From positions 1 to 7,574 of the forward strand of contig CAYTPC010000096.1 of NCBI GenBank assembly GCA_964439605.1: a DNA stretch of 7,574 bases, given 5' to 3'. Below, piece by piece: positions 1 through 5,494 of this stretch (position 1 is its first letter; the number at the start of each line of letters is the position of its first letter). This stretch comes from JAITWT01 sp964439605. Lineage in GTDB: Bacteria > Pseudomonadota > Gammaproteobacteria > Burkholderiales > Burkholderiaceae_C. Both the position numbers and the translations under genes were made by a program. The notes beneath the pieces are model-generated. The model ran no database searches and had not been told where the DNA came from. It saw only the letters and a list, made by a program, of their open reading frames with translations.

Positions 1-37
1 ATTTTTCGTTCAGGTATTTACGTATCACCCGCTCCAT

Positions 38-114
38 CGTCATTCTGCGCGGAGCGAAGCGAAGTCGCAGAATCCAGACGCCGCATGGATTCCGCGACGG
101 AGCGCGCAATGACG
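38..114. repeat. Palindromic intergenic repeat
   Basis: An imperfect inverted repeat lies beyond the end of tsaC. The outer arms are CGTCATT (38-44) and AATGACG (108-114). The inner arms are TCGCAGAATCCA (65-76) and TGGATTCCGCGA (86-97), 12 bp with one mismatch, around a 9-base loop. Transcribed, it could fold into a long hairpin. The layout, with a CGTCATT end, an AATGACG end and GAATCCA/TGGATTC inside, is that of short dispersed REP/MITE-like intergenic repeats in many proteobacteria. Only one copy is in this window, so its repeated nature is inferred from that resemblance. It may also end the purE-purK-tsaC transcript, though no T-run follows it. Confidence 0.6.
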
Positions 115-147
115 TCATCACACTGACTGTTCATGACTGAATCGAAA

Positions 148-190
148 CCGCTCCGGCGTAGCGACACGAAGTGCGCGAAGCCTGGGGGTG
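148..190. repeat. Possible second dispersed intergenic repeat
   Basis: The minus strand reads CACCCCCAGGCTTCGCGC, then ACTTCGTGTCGCTACGCC. From memory this resembles a phrase common between genes in Comamonadaceae and related Burkholderiales. It is non-coding here and sits directly after the tsaC stop. There is no second copy in the window, so the call rests on recalled similarity only. Together with the palindrome at 38-114 it fills most of the 192-base gene-free left end. I see no gene, RNA or promoter in 1-37. Confidence 0.35.
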
Positions 191-192
191 AG

Positions 193-1197
193 TCAGCTTG
201 TAGCAGCGCGGCGCAAGCGATCGCCCACACCTTCCCACTCGGGAAGGGCCGGCGGCGTCTCAACCCAGATCAGCCGCGCGCCCTGCGCATCAAACGCGCG
301 CAGCACGGCGAATAGCTGCCGGGCCGCGTCGGCCGCGTCGTCAGGCATGCGTTGCAGCTGCACCCCGGATGCCGCCGTATGCAAGGGCGTGCGCGACCAT
401 ATGGCAAGGTGTTGCGCCTGCCCGCCGAGCACATCCAGCCCGGCCTGCAGCGCTTTGGCATCCATCAGGCGCAGCGTCGCACGCGGCGCGTAGTGCGACG
501 CCAGCGTACCGGGTGCGCGCGGCGCGGGCGCGGCGGCCAGGTACTCCTTGCCGTGCAGCCGCATGCCGCAGACGGCCTCGATCTGCGCGCGCGTGATCAC
601 GCCCGGACGCAGCAGCACCGGCGCGCCACGGCTGCAATCGACGATGGTCGATTCAATGCCGATCTGGCACGCGCCACCGTCCAGGACGAGCAGGTCTTCG
701 CCGAACTCATCGCGCACATGCGCCGCCGTGGTCGGGCTGACACGCCCGAAACGGTTCGCACTCGGCGCCGCGAGGCCGGGTACGCCGTGTTCGACGCATG
801 CCGCCAGCAGCGCCTGCGCGACCGGATGCGAAGGGCAGCGCAAACCGATCGTGTCGTGGCCGCCGGCCGCCACGGTAGCCACGCCCGGCTGCCGCGTGGC
901 GATCAGCGTCAGCGGACCCGGCCAGAATGCGCACGCCAGCGCCTGGGCAAAAGGCGGCAGCGGCTGCGCGAAGCGCGAAAGCATCTGTTCGCACTTGGCG
1001 CCGGCGGGTAAATGCACGATCAGCGGGTGGTCGCAGGGCCTGTTTTTGGTTTTGAAGATGGCCATGACCGCCGCATCATTGCTCGCATCAGCCCCGAGGC
1101 CATAGACGGTTTCGGTCGGGAAGGCAAGCAACCCGCCGACGCGAAGCAGCTGGGCCGCCTGGTCGATGGCGGCCGCGTCCTGGCCGTCGAGGATCAT
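193..1197 (-). CDS. tsaC: L-threonylcarbamoyladenylate synthase, long Sua5 form
   Basis: Makes threonylcarbamoyl-AMP from L-threonine, bicarbonate and ATP in the cytoplasm, the first step of t6A formation at position 37 of ANN-decoding tRNAs. The protein is 334 residues. A YrdC domain (about 12-200) carries FPTETVYGLG (26-35), KNRPCDHPLIVHL (51-63), WPGPLTLI (92-99), APSANRFGRVSP (144-155) and GIESTIVD (180-187). A linker APGTLASHYAP (228-238) leads to the Sua5 C-terminal domain (about 240-330), which short E. coli TsaC lacks. The frame is open for 76 more codons upstream, but those overlap purK and look like shadow sequence. The chosen ATG begins just before the YrdC fold and overlaps the purK stop by 4 bp (ATGA). 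Its own Shine-Dalgarno is weak, so translation is probably coupled to purK. The family call is firm; the exact start is slightly less so. Confidence 0.93.
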   Translation of the reverse strand: MILDGQDAAAIDQAAQLLRVGGLLAFPTETVYGLGADASNDAAVMAIFKTKNRPCDHPLIVHLPAGAKCEQMLSRFAQPLPPFAQALACAFWPGPLTLIATRQPGVATVAAGGHDTIGLRCPSHPVAQALLAACVEHGVPGLAAPSANRFGRVSPTTAAHVRDEFGEDLLVLDGGACQIGIESTIVDCSRGAPVLLRPGVITRAQIEAVCGMRLHGKEYLAAAPAPRAPGTLASHYAPRATLRLMDAKALQAGLDVLGGQAQHLAIWSRTPLHTAASGVQLQRMPDDAADAARQLFAVLRAFDAQGARLIWVETPPALPEWEGVGDRLRRAATS

Positions 1198-2390
1198 GGC
1201 GTTCCCGCGTCGGCATGCGCAGGCAGCGGCGGCAATCCGAGCAGGCTCAGCGCCCGTTCGGCCGTGTCCCGCGTCTGCGCGACATCGGGACGGACGATGT
1301 TCAGGTGTCCCATCTTGCGCCCTGGCCGCGGCTGCGTTTTGCCGTAGAGATGCAGATGCGCGCCTGGCAGCGCAAGCACCTGGGCCCACGCGGGGTCGGA
1401 TGCTTTTTGGTCCCGCGTGAACCACAGATCGCCCAGCAGGTTGATCATGATCGCGCTGCCGTGCTGGCGCGGCGTCACCAGCGGCAGGCTGGCCAGCGTG
1501 CGCACTTGCAGCTCGAACTGCGATACGTCGCAGGCATCAAGGGTGTAGTGGCCGCTGTTGTGCGGCCGTGGCGCGATTTCGTTGACTACCAGCGAACCGT
1601 CGGCGAGGATGAAGAATTCGACGCACAGCACGCCCACGTAATTCAGACCTTCGGCAATCGCTTGCGCGGCTTCGACCGCCTGGCGCGCCACCGGCGCGGG
1701 TACCGCGCCTTCGTAAGCCTCGGTCAAGGCAAGAATGCCGTCGCGGTGCAAGTTGCGTTGCGGCCCGAAATGCACCATGTGCCCGTCGCGGCCGCGCGCG
1801 ACGATGACCGAGCACTCCAGCGCCAGCGGCAGGCGTTGCTCCAACACACAAGGCACTTCGCCCGCGGCTTTCCAGGCGGTGGCGAGTTCCTCGGGTGTGG
1901 CCACCGGCCACTGCCCCTTGCCGTCGTAACCCAGGCGGGCCGTTTTGAGAATGCCGGGCAGCAGCACGCCGGGCACCCGCGCCAGATCGCCGGCTGTTTC
2001 GATGACTGCGTGCGGCGCGCAAGGCACGCCGCAACGTGCGAAATGGGCTTTTTCACGAATGCGGTCCTGTGCGATCTCTACCGCATCGGCGCCGGGGGCG
2101 ACCGGCCGGTCACCCGATAAAGATCTCAGCGCCTGCGCCGGCACGTTCTCGAATTCGATGGTGATCGCATCACTCAGGCGCGCCAGGCGCGCCAGGCCAT
2201 CGCCGTCGAGGTAATCGGTATGCACGTGGTGGTGGCAGATGCGGCCTGCGGGACTATCGGCATCGGGGTCGAGCACCGCAGTGAAATAACCCATCTGCTG
2301 CGCCGCATGCACGAACATGCGGCCAAGTTGTCCGCCGCCCAGAACGCCGAAGGTGGCGCCGGGCAACAAGGGGTTGACGAGCTGGCTCAT
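1194..2390 (-). CDS. purK: N5-carboxyaminoimidazole ribonucleotide synthase (PurK)
   Basis: ATP-grasp enzyme of de novo purine synthesis. It joins AIR and bicarbonate using ATP to give N5-CAIR, the substrate of PurE next door. The protein is 398 residues, slightly longer than E. coli PurK (about 355). Visible motifs are the N-terminal LGGGQLGRM (17-25), the ATP-grasp loop GYDGKGQW (154-161), NLHRDGIL (213-220), the metal/nucleotide segment NEIAPRPHNSGHYT (270-283), SQFELQVR (290-297) and the C-terminal GRKMGHLN (357-364). All line up with E. coli PurK as I recall it, with no key motif missing. The ATG overlaps the purE stop by 4 bp, and a strong GGAGGT lies 8 bases upstream inside the end of purE. 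The stop overlaps the tsaC start in the same way, so purE-purK-tsaC reads as one operon. Confidence 0.97.
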   Translation of the reverse strand: MSQLVNPLLPGATFGVLGGGQLGRMFVHAAQQMGYFTAVLDPDADSPAGRICHHHVHTDYLDGDGLARLARLSDAITIEFENVPAQALRSLSGDRPVAPGADAVEIAQDRIREKAHFARCGVPCAPHAVIETAGDLARVPGVLLPGILKTARLGYDGKGQWPVATPEELATAWKAAGEVPCVLEQRLPLALECSVIVARGRDGHMVHFGPQRNLHRDGILALTEAYEGAVPAPVARQAVEAAQAIAEGLNYVGVLCVEFFILADGSLVVNEIAPRPHNSGHYTLDACDVSQFELQVRTLASLPLVTPRQHGSAIMINLLGDLWFTRDQKASDPAWAQVLALPGAHLHLYGKTQPRPGRKMGHLNIVRPDVAQTRDTAERALSLLGLPPLPAHADAGTP

Positions 2391-2911
2391 GGCGTTTTAC
2401 CTCCGTCGGACCGGCTTTCTTTTGGGGGAAGCTCCATTGCGCATGCAACCGCCGTTTGGCGCGCGCGGAATTCGTCGAGCCGTGCGCGCAGCGCCGGATC
2501 GCCAACGGCCAGGATCGCGACCGCGAACAATGCCGCGTTGGCCGCGCCGGCACTGCCGATCGCGAAGGTGGCCACCGGCACACCCTTGGGCATTTGCACG
2601 ATGCTATAGAGCGAATCCAGGCCCTGCAGATGGCGGCTGGGTACCGGCACGCCAAGCACCGGCACGGTGGTCTTGGCCGCCAGCATGCCCGGCAGGTGCG
2701 CAGCGCCGCCGGCGCCGGCGATGATCGCGGTCAGGCCGCGCCCGGCCGCCTGTTCGGCATATTCAAACAGCGTATCGGGCATGCGATGCGCCGAAACCAC
2801 GCGCGCCTCATGCGCGATGCCGAATTGTCCGAGAATCTCCACTGCATGACGCATCGTCTCCCAGTCTGAATCCGAACCCATGACGACGCCGACTTGGATG
2901 CTTTGCTTCAT
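2387..2911 (-). CDS. purE: N5-CAIR mutase (PurE, class I)
   Basis: Converts N5-CAIR to CAIR in purine synthesis. The presence of purK directly downstream marks it as the class I bacterial mutase, not the AIR carboxylase. The protein is 174 residues, normal for the family. It shows the phosphate-binding GVVMGSDSDW (8-17), the SAHRMPD segment with catalytic His42 (40-46), and the glycine-rich IAGAGGAAHLPGM (64-76). The frame runs open far upstream to 3667, but that part is antisense to the thioredoxin gene and has no family similarity. An in-frame ATG three codons earlier (2920-2918) is an alternative start. Neither start has a good Shine-Dalgarno, the best being GGGAT close to the chosen one. 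The C-terminal tail after about residue 160 is low-conservation and contains the purK ribosome binding site. Confidence 0.95.
   Translation of the reverse strand: MKQSIQVGVVMGSDSDWETMRHAVEILGQFGIAHEARVVSAHRMPDTLFEYAEQAAGRGLTAIIAGAGGAAHLPGMLAAKTTVPVLGVPVPSRHLQGLDSLYSIVQMPKGVPVATFAIGSAGAANAALFAVAILAVGDPALRARLDEFRARQTAVACAMELPPKESRSDGGKTP
2399..2404 (-). promoter_or_regulatory. Ribosome binding site of purK
   Basis: GGAGGT on the minus strand, 8 bases before the purK ATG and inside the last codons of purE. It is the strongest Shine-Dalgarno in the left operon and supports the overlapping purK start. Confidence 0.8.
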
Positions 2912-2947
2912 ATATCCCATTCTACTTTTGACTTTCACCAACGTCCG

Positions 2948-3868
2948 ATGATCGATATCACTCTCGAAAACTTTCAGACCGGGCTGATCGACGCCTCGAA
3001 AACGCAGCCGGTATTGCTTGACATCTGGGCCGAATGGTGCGGCCCATGCAAGCAGCTCGGGCCATTGCTCGAACAGCTCGAAACCGAATATGCCGGCCGT
3101 TTCACGCTGGCCAAGCTCGACGCCGACAAGGTGCCGCAGATCGCGGGCCAGCTTTCGCAGATGTTCGGCGTGCGCAGCATTCCGTTTTGCGTGCTTTTCA
3201 TCGACGGCCAGCCGGTTGACGGCTTCGTCGGCGCGCTGCCGGCGGCGCAGATTCGCCAGTTCCTGGACAAACACGTACCGGGCGCCGCCCAGGTGGAGGC
3301 CGCCCAAGAGGAGCAGGCTGCGAACAAGGCGCTGGCCGAGGGCGACGTTGAAGGCGCACTCGAACGCTTGCGGCACGCGGTGGCCACCGACCCGGCCAAC
3401 GACGATGCGCACTTCGATTACGTCAAGCTGCTGCTGCAGCAGGGCCTCTACGACGAGGCCAAGATCGCCTTCGCGCCGGTCATCGACAGGGCCGCGCAGG
3501 TGCGGCGCCTGGATGCCCTGCGGCGCTGGATGGACGCCATCGATTTCGCGGTGCCGCCCGCGGGTTCGGCGCGCGCCGTGGACGAATTCGACAGCAAGAT
3601 CGCCGCAAACAAGCGGGACTTTCAGGCCCGCTTCGACCGTGCGCGCGTGCTCATGGCGGCGCAGCACTGGACCGAGGCGATGGACGAATTGCTGGAAATC
3701 CTCATGCGCGACAAAGGCTGGAACGAGGATCTCGCGCGCAAGACCTACATCGCGGTGCTCGACCTGATCGAACCGCAGAAACCGAAAGTCGCCGACGGCC
3801 AGATTCCACCTGACGACCCCACGGTGGCAACTTACCGCCGGCGCCTGAGCAGTGTGGTGCTCAGTTGA
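2948..3868 (+). CDS. cnoX: Thioredoxin-TPR protein, CnoX/YbbN family
   Basis: A 306-residue cytoplasmic protein. A thioredoxin domain (about 1-112) has the active site WCGPCK (30-35, Cys31 and Cys34) and the cis-proline loop SIPFC (77-81). A helical TPR-like region follows (about 118-306), for example the stretches starting AAQEEQAANKAL and DDAHFDYVKLLL. This matches the chaperedoxin CnoX/YbbN, which protects proteins from oxidative damage and hands them to GroEL or DnaK. E. coli YbbN lacks a redox-active CXXC, whereas this one keeps it, like the Caulobacter protein, so disulfide exchange is plausible. The start MIDITLENF is the typical one; the frame is open 18 codons further upstream, but those overlap purE antisense. 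No Shine-Dalgarno is visible. It is divergent from purE across 36 bp and ends at two terminator hairpins. Confidence 0.88.
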   Translation: MIDITLENFQTGLIDASKTQPVLLDIWAEWCGPCKQLGPLLEQLETEYAGRFTLAKLDADKVPQIAGQLSQMFGVRSIPFCVLFIDGQPVDGFVGALPAAQIRQFLDKHVPGAAQVEAAQEEQAANKALAEGDVEGALERLRHAVATDPANDDAHFDYVKLLLQQGLYDEAKIAFAPVIDRAAQVRRLDALRRWMDAIDFAVPPAGSARAVDEFDSKIAANKRDFQARFDRARVLMAAQHWTEAMDELLEILMRDKGWNEDLARKTYIAVLDLIEPQKPKVADGQIPPDDPTVATYRRRLSSVVLS

Positions 3869-3871
3869 GGT

Positions 3872-3902
3872 AAAAAAAGGCGGGCCGTGGCCCGCCTTTT
3901 TT
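3872..3902. terminator. Bidirectional rho-independent terminator
   Basis: The stem GGCGGGCC (3879-3886) pairs with GGCCCGCC (3889-3896). The realistic form is 7 bp with a CGTG loop. The stem is flanked by an A-run (3872-3878) and a T-run (3897-3902), so it works on both strands. It sits between the convergent ends of the thioredoxin and M48 protease genes, just 3 bases after the thioredoxin stop. Confidence 0.92.
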
Positions 3903-3906
3903 CATG

Positions 3907-3931
3907 GCTGCGCCGGGCGCAGCTTATTTTT
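3907..3931 (+). terminator. Second tandem terminator hairpin, plus strand
   Basis: GCTGCGCC (3907-3914) and GGCGCAGC (3916-3923) form a perfect inverted repeat around one base, realistically 7 bp with a 3-base loop. TTATTTTT follows on the plus strand. It would back up the first terminator for thioredoxin transcripts. The T-rich tail overlaps the last codons and the TAA stop of the M48 protease on the other strand, so it doubles as coding sequence. The minus strand has no matching T-run. Confidence 0.65.
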
Positions 3932-4670
3932 CCTTGCTCAGGCGCGATGAGATGTGCTGCGCGCGCTCGGCTGAACCGGGGTGCGAACTGAACATGCTGG
4001 ACTTGCCGTTGTCGAGTGTGGCGAGCTTCTGGAAGGCCGTGACCAGGCCCTGGCGGTTGGCGCCGTTTTTCTTGAGCAGGTCGAAGGAGTAATCGTCCGC
4101 GGCGGTTTCCTGTTTCTGCGAGAACTGTGCGTTGATCAGCTTCTCGGTCAAGTCGCCCAATTGCGAGGCGGACAAGGTCGCCACCACCCCTGAACCGGAT
4201 GCAAGTGCGCCGCGCGCGGCCGACGCGGCGGCCGCCACCTGCGTGGCCGTCTTGGTGTGACCCAGCGCCACGTGACCGATTTCGTGGCCCAGCACACCGC
4301 GTACTTCGTCGTCGTTCATCATGTCCATCAGTCCGCTATAAACACGCACGCAGCCGTTGGCCATCGCCCAGGCATTCACGTCCTTGGTGAGGTAAACCTT
4401 CGATTGCACCGGTACGCCGCTGTCCCTGAGGCCGGTCATGATCTTGTTCAGGCGCTGGGTGTATTTTCCGTTGGCGGCTTCGACCTGGTTCTTCTTGTCC
4501 GATTCCGCGCATGCCTGGTCCGAGACGGACTTGACCTGGTCATCCGTCAGGCTCGCCGCCTGAAACATCGACACGCCTGCGCCGGCCAGCGCCGAAGTGT
4601 CGGTTCCCGCGCATCCGGCAAGGATCGATGCGGCAGCAATGGCGCCAAAAACATAACTCACTCGTTTCAT
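3924..4670 (-). CDS. loiP: M48 metalloprotease lipoprotein, LoiP/YggG type
   Basis: A 248-residue zinc protease predicted to be anchored in the envelope, facing the periplasm. A lipoprotein signal runs from residue 1 to lipobox LAGC with Cys20. The zinc motif HEIGH (129-133) supplies two ligands and the catalytic Glu130. ETAAD (188-192) supplies the third ligand, Glu188. It follows E. coli LoiP closely over its whole length as I recall it, including DQAC (Cys54), AMANGCVRVYSGLMDMM (Cys107), QFSQKQE and SSHPGSAERAQHI. Cys54 and Cys107 could form a disulfide. In E. coli LoiP is an outer-membrane protease linked to low osmolarity. AGAGGAG lies 7 bases before the ATG. It converges on the thioredoxin gene and diverges from the META lipoprotein gene. 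No operon partner is present on its strand. Confidence 0.93.
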   Translation of the reverse strand: MKRVSYVFGAIAAASILAGCAGTDTSALAGAGVSMFQAASLTDDQVKSVSDQACAESDKKNQVEAANGKYTQRLNKIMTGLRDSGVPVQSKVYLTKDVNAWAMANGCVRVYSGLMDMMNDDEVRGVLGHEIGHVALGHTKTATQVAAAASAARGALASGSGVVATLSASQLGDLTEKLINAQFSQKQETAADDYSFDLLKKNGANRQGLVTAFQKLATLDNGKSSMFSSHPGSAERAQHISSRLSKEK

Positions 4671-4677
4671 AAAACAA

Positions 4678-4684
4678 CTCCTCT
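4678..4684 (-). promoter_or_regulatory. Ribosome binding site of the M48 protease
   Basis: AGAGGAG on the minus strand, 7 bases before the ATG at 4670. It fixes the start at the first residue of the lipoprotein signal. Confidence 0.8.
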
Positions 4685-4732
4685 ATGATCAGATTCGTAT
4701 TGCCCGTGTCCGGCGATTGCACGATATGTGAA

Positions 4733-4763
4733 AAGATACCATCGAGAGTGTGCCATTTTTCAA
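4733..4763 (-). promoter_or_regulatory. Weak candidate promoter for the M48 protease
   Basis: On the minus strand TTGAAA (4763-4758) is followed after 19 bases by TATCTT (4738-4733). The spacer is longer than the ideal 17, so this is only a candidate. It lies in the relatively AT-rich 213-base region between two divergent lipoprotein genes. Confidence 0.25.
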
Positions 4764-4832
4764 TCCATTGCGACGTTGGTACAAATTCCGAGCTGGAAAA
4801 TGGATAAAGTATCGATTCGTGGGTTTGTTTTT

Positions 4833-4841
4833 TGGTATGAA
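4833..4841 (+). promoter_or_regulatory. Candidate extended -10 promoter for the META lipoprotein
   Basis: TGGTATGAA has the extended -10 form TGnTATnnn, with hexamer TATGAA at 4836-4841. No good -35 lies at the usual distance. It would start transcription near 4848, about 36 bases before the ATG. Weak evidence only. Confidence 0.3.
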
Positions 4842-4872
4842 ATGATCCGTTTCTGGGAGGCGCAGGGGAATC

Positions 4873-4878
4873 GAGGAA
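4873..4878 (+). promoter_or_regulatory. Ribosome binding site deciding the META lipoprotein start
   Basis: GAGGAA lies 5 bases before the ATG at 4884. The frame is open back to an ATG at 4728, but this site and the signal peptide starting right after it favour 4884. Confidence 0.7.
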
Positions 4879-4883
4879 CCGCC

Positions 4884-5333
4884 ATGCACTCTTTTGTTTT
4901 ACGCACCATTCGCCATGCCGCCGCGCTTGTGGTCTGCGCCGCCGCGCTCATGGGTTGTGCCAGCAGCATTAGCCTTGACGAACCGATTGAATCGCGCGTT
5001 TGGTTCCTGACCGCCCTGGGCATGCAGCCCGTGGCGAATGCGGCCAACCCGCAGAATAGCCCGCAACTGACCTTCGACGGCACACACATGAGCGGCATGG
5101 GCGGCTGCAATCGCATTGCCAGCAGCTACGAACGGCAAGGCAACCAGTTGCAGTTCGGCACGATTGCCGTGACGCGCATGGCCTGCCTCAGCGCCGAGCG
5201 CAACGAACTCGAAGCGGGCTTTCTCGCGGCGCTCAATGCCACGACGGGTTATCGTGTGAGCGACACCGTGCTTTGGCTGCTCGATACGAACGGCCAGACA
5301 CTGGCCAAGTTTGAAGCGGCGAAGGATCAGTGA
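4884..5333 (+). CDS. META-domain lipoprotein, HslJ-like
   Basis: A 149-residue lipoprotein with one META domain. A basic then hydrophobic signal ends in lipobox LMGC, with Cys25 as the predicted lipidation site. The META domain fills about 39-147. It begins at VWFLTAL (39-45) and contains LTFDGTHMSGMGGCN (62-76), QFGTIAVTRMAC (90-101), ELEAGFLAAL and a closing LWLLDTNGQTLAKF. Cys75 and Cys101 are the family's conserved pair and could form a disulfide. HslJ of E. coli belongs to the same family and is heat-inducible; the molecular function of the domain is not settled, so none is assigned. An upstream in-frame ATG at 4728 would add 52 residues without a signal-like character and is rejected. 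It is divergent from the M48 protease lipoprotein. Its last codons overlap the toxin relic on the other strand by 7 bp. No terminator follows it. Confidence 0.9.
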   Translation: MHSFVLRTIRHAAALVVCAAALMGCASSISLDEPIESRVWFLTALGMQPVANAANPQNSPQLTFDGTHMSGMGGCNRIASSYERQGNQLQFGTIAVTRMACLSAERNELEAGFLAALNATTGYRVSDTVLWLLDTNGQTLAKFEAAKDQ

Positions 5334-5494
5334 CCGTCGTGCACGCAGGGGCGGTATATCACGCCAAACCGCTGCGCTATCGCGCTCAGCCGCTTGTCCA
5401 GCGTCCAGAGTTCGGCTTCCGGCGTCATCAGGGTGGAAGCGAGCAACAGCATGTCCACCAATCCGCAGCCCAAACCGAACGTTGCGGGGTTTAA
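5327..5494 (-). pseudogene. C-terminal remnant of a VapC-like PIN-domain toxin
   Basis: Between the purC stop and the META lipoprotein the minus strand is open for 55 codons and ends in TGA at 5329-5327. From about the sixth codon the translation reads FGLGCGLVDMLLLAST, then ELWTLDKRLSAIAQRFGV. This is the end of VapC-family PIN ribonucleases, where G.G.G.VD..LLAS and LWT.DKRL carry the last two acidic metal-binding positions (here Asp14 and Asp33 of the open stretch). The N-terminal half with the other acidic residues is absent. There is no plausible start or ribosome binding site, and no VapB antitoxin is nearby. Upstream on this strand lies intact purC, which shares the frame, so the stretch directly follows the purC TGA. 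I read it as a decayed fragment. Similarity is judged from memory of the family. Confidence 0.7.

Noticed and set aside
18..263. 81-codon minus-strand open frame over the left-end repeats
   Set aside because: It reads through the palindrome and the tsaC end; its peptide (Arg/Ser-rich) is typical of translated intergenic repeat.
1198..1425. 76-codon N-terminal extension of tsaC
   Set aside because: It lies wholly within purK in another frame, is Ala/Arg-rich, and the ATGA overlap gives a natural start just before the YrdC domain.
1744..1764. PurK Arg212 where some PurK proteins have Glu before the Asn-x-His segment
   Set aside because: E. coli PurK has His at this position as I recall, so the residue varies and the change is not a sign of lost activity.
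1215..2120. 301-codon plus-strand open frame antisense to purK
   Set aside because: Arg/Gln/His-rich translation without domains, fully covered by the firmly identified purK.
2912..3667. Upstream extension of the purE frame suggesting a 426-residue fusion protein
   Set aside because: The extra 252 residues are antisense to the thioredoxin-TPR gene and show no domain; PurE alone has the normal family length.
4728..4883. 52-residue N-terminal extension of the META lipoprotein
   Set aside because: It would bury the lipoprotein signal peptide inside the protein. A ribosome binding site and a proper signal start at 4884.
5341..5375. Possible hairpin GGCG...CGCC after the META gene as a terminator
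   Set aside because: The stem is only 4 bp and no T-run follows; it lies within the toxin relic.
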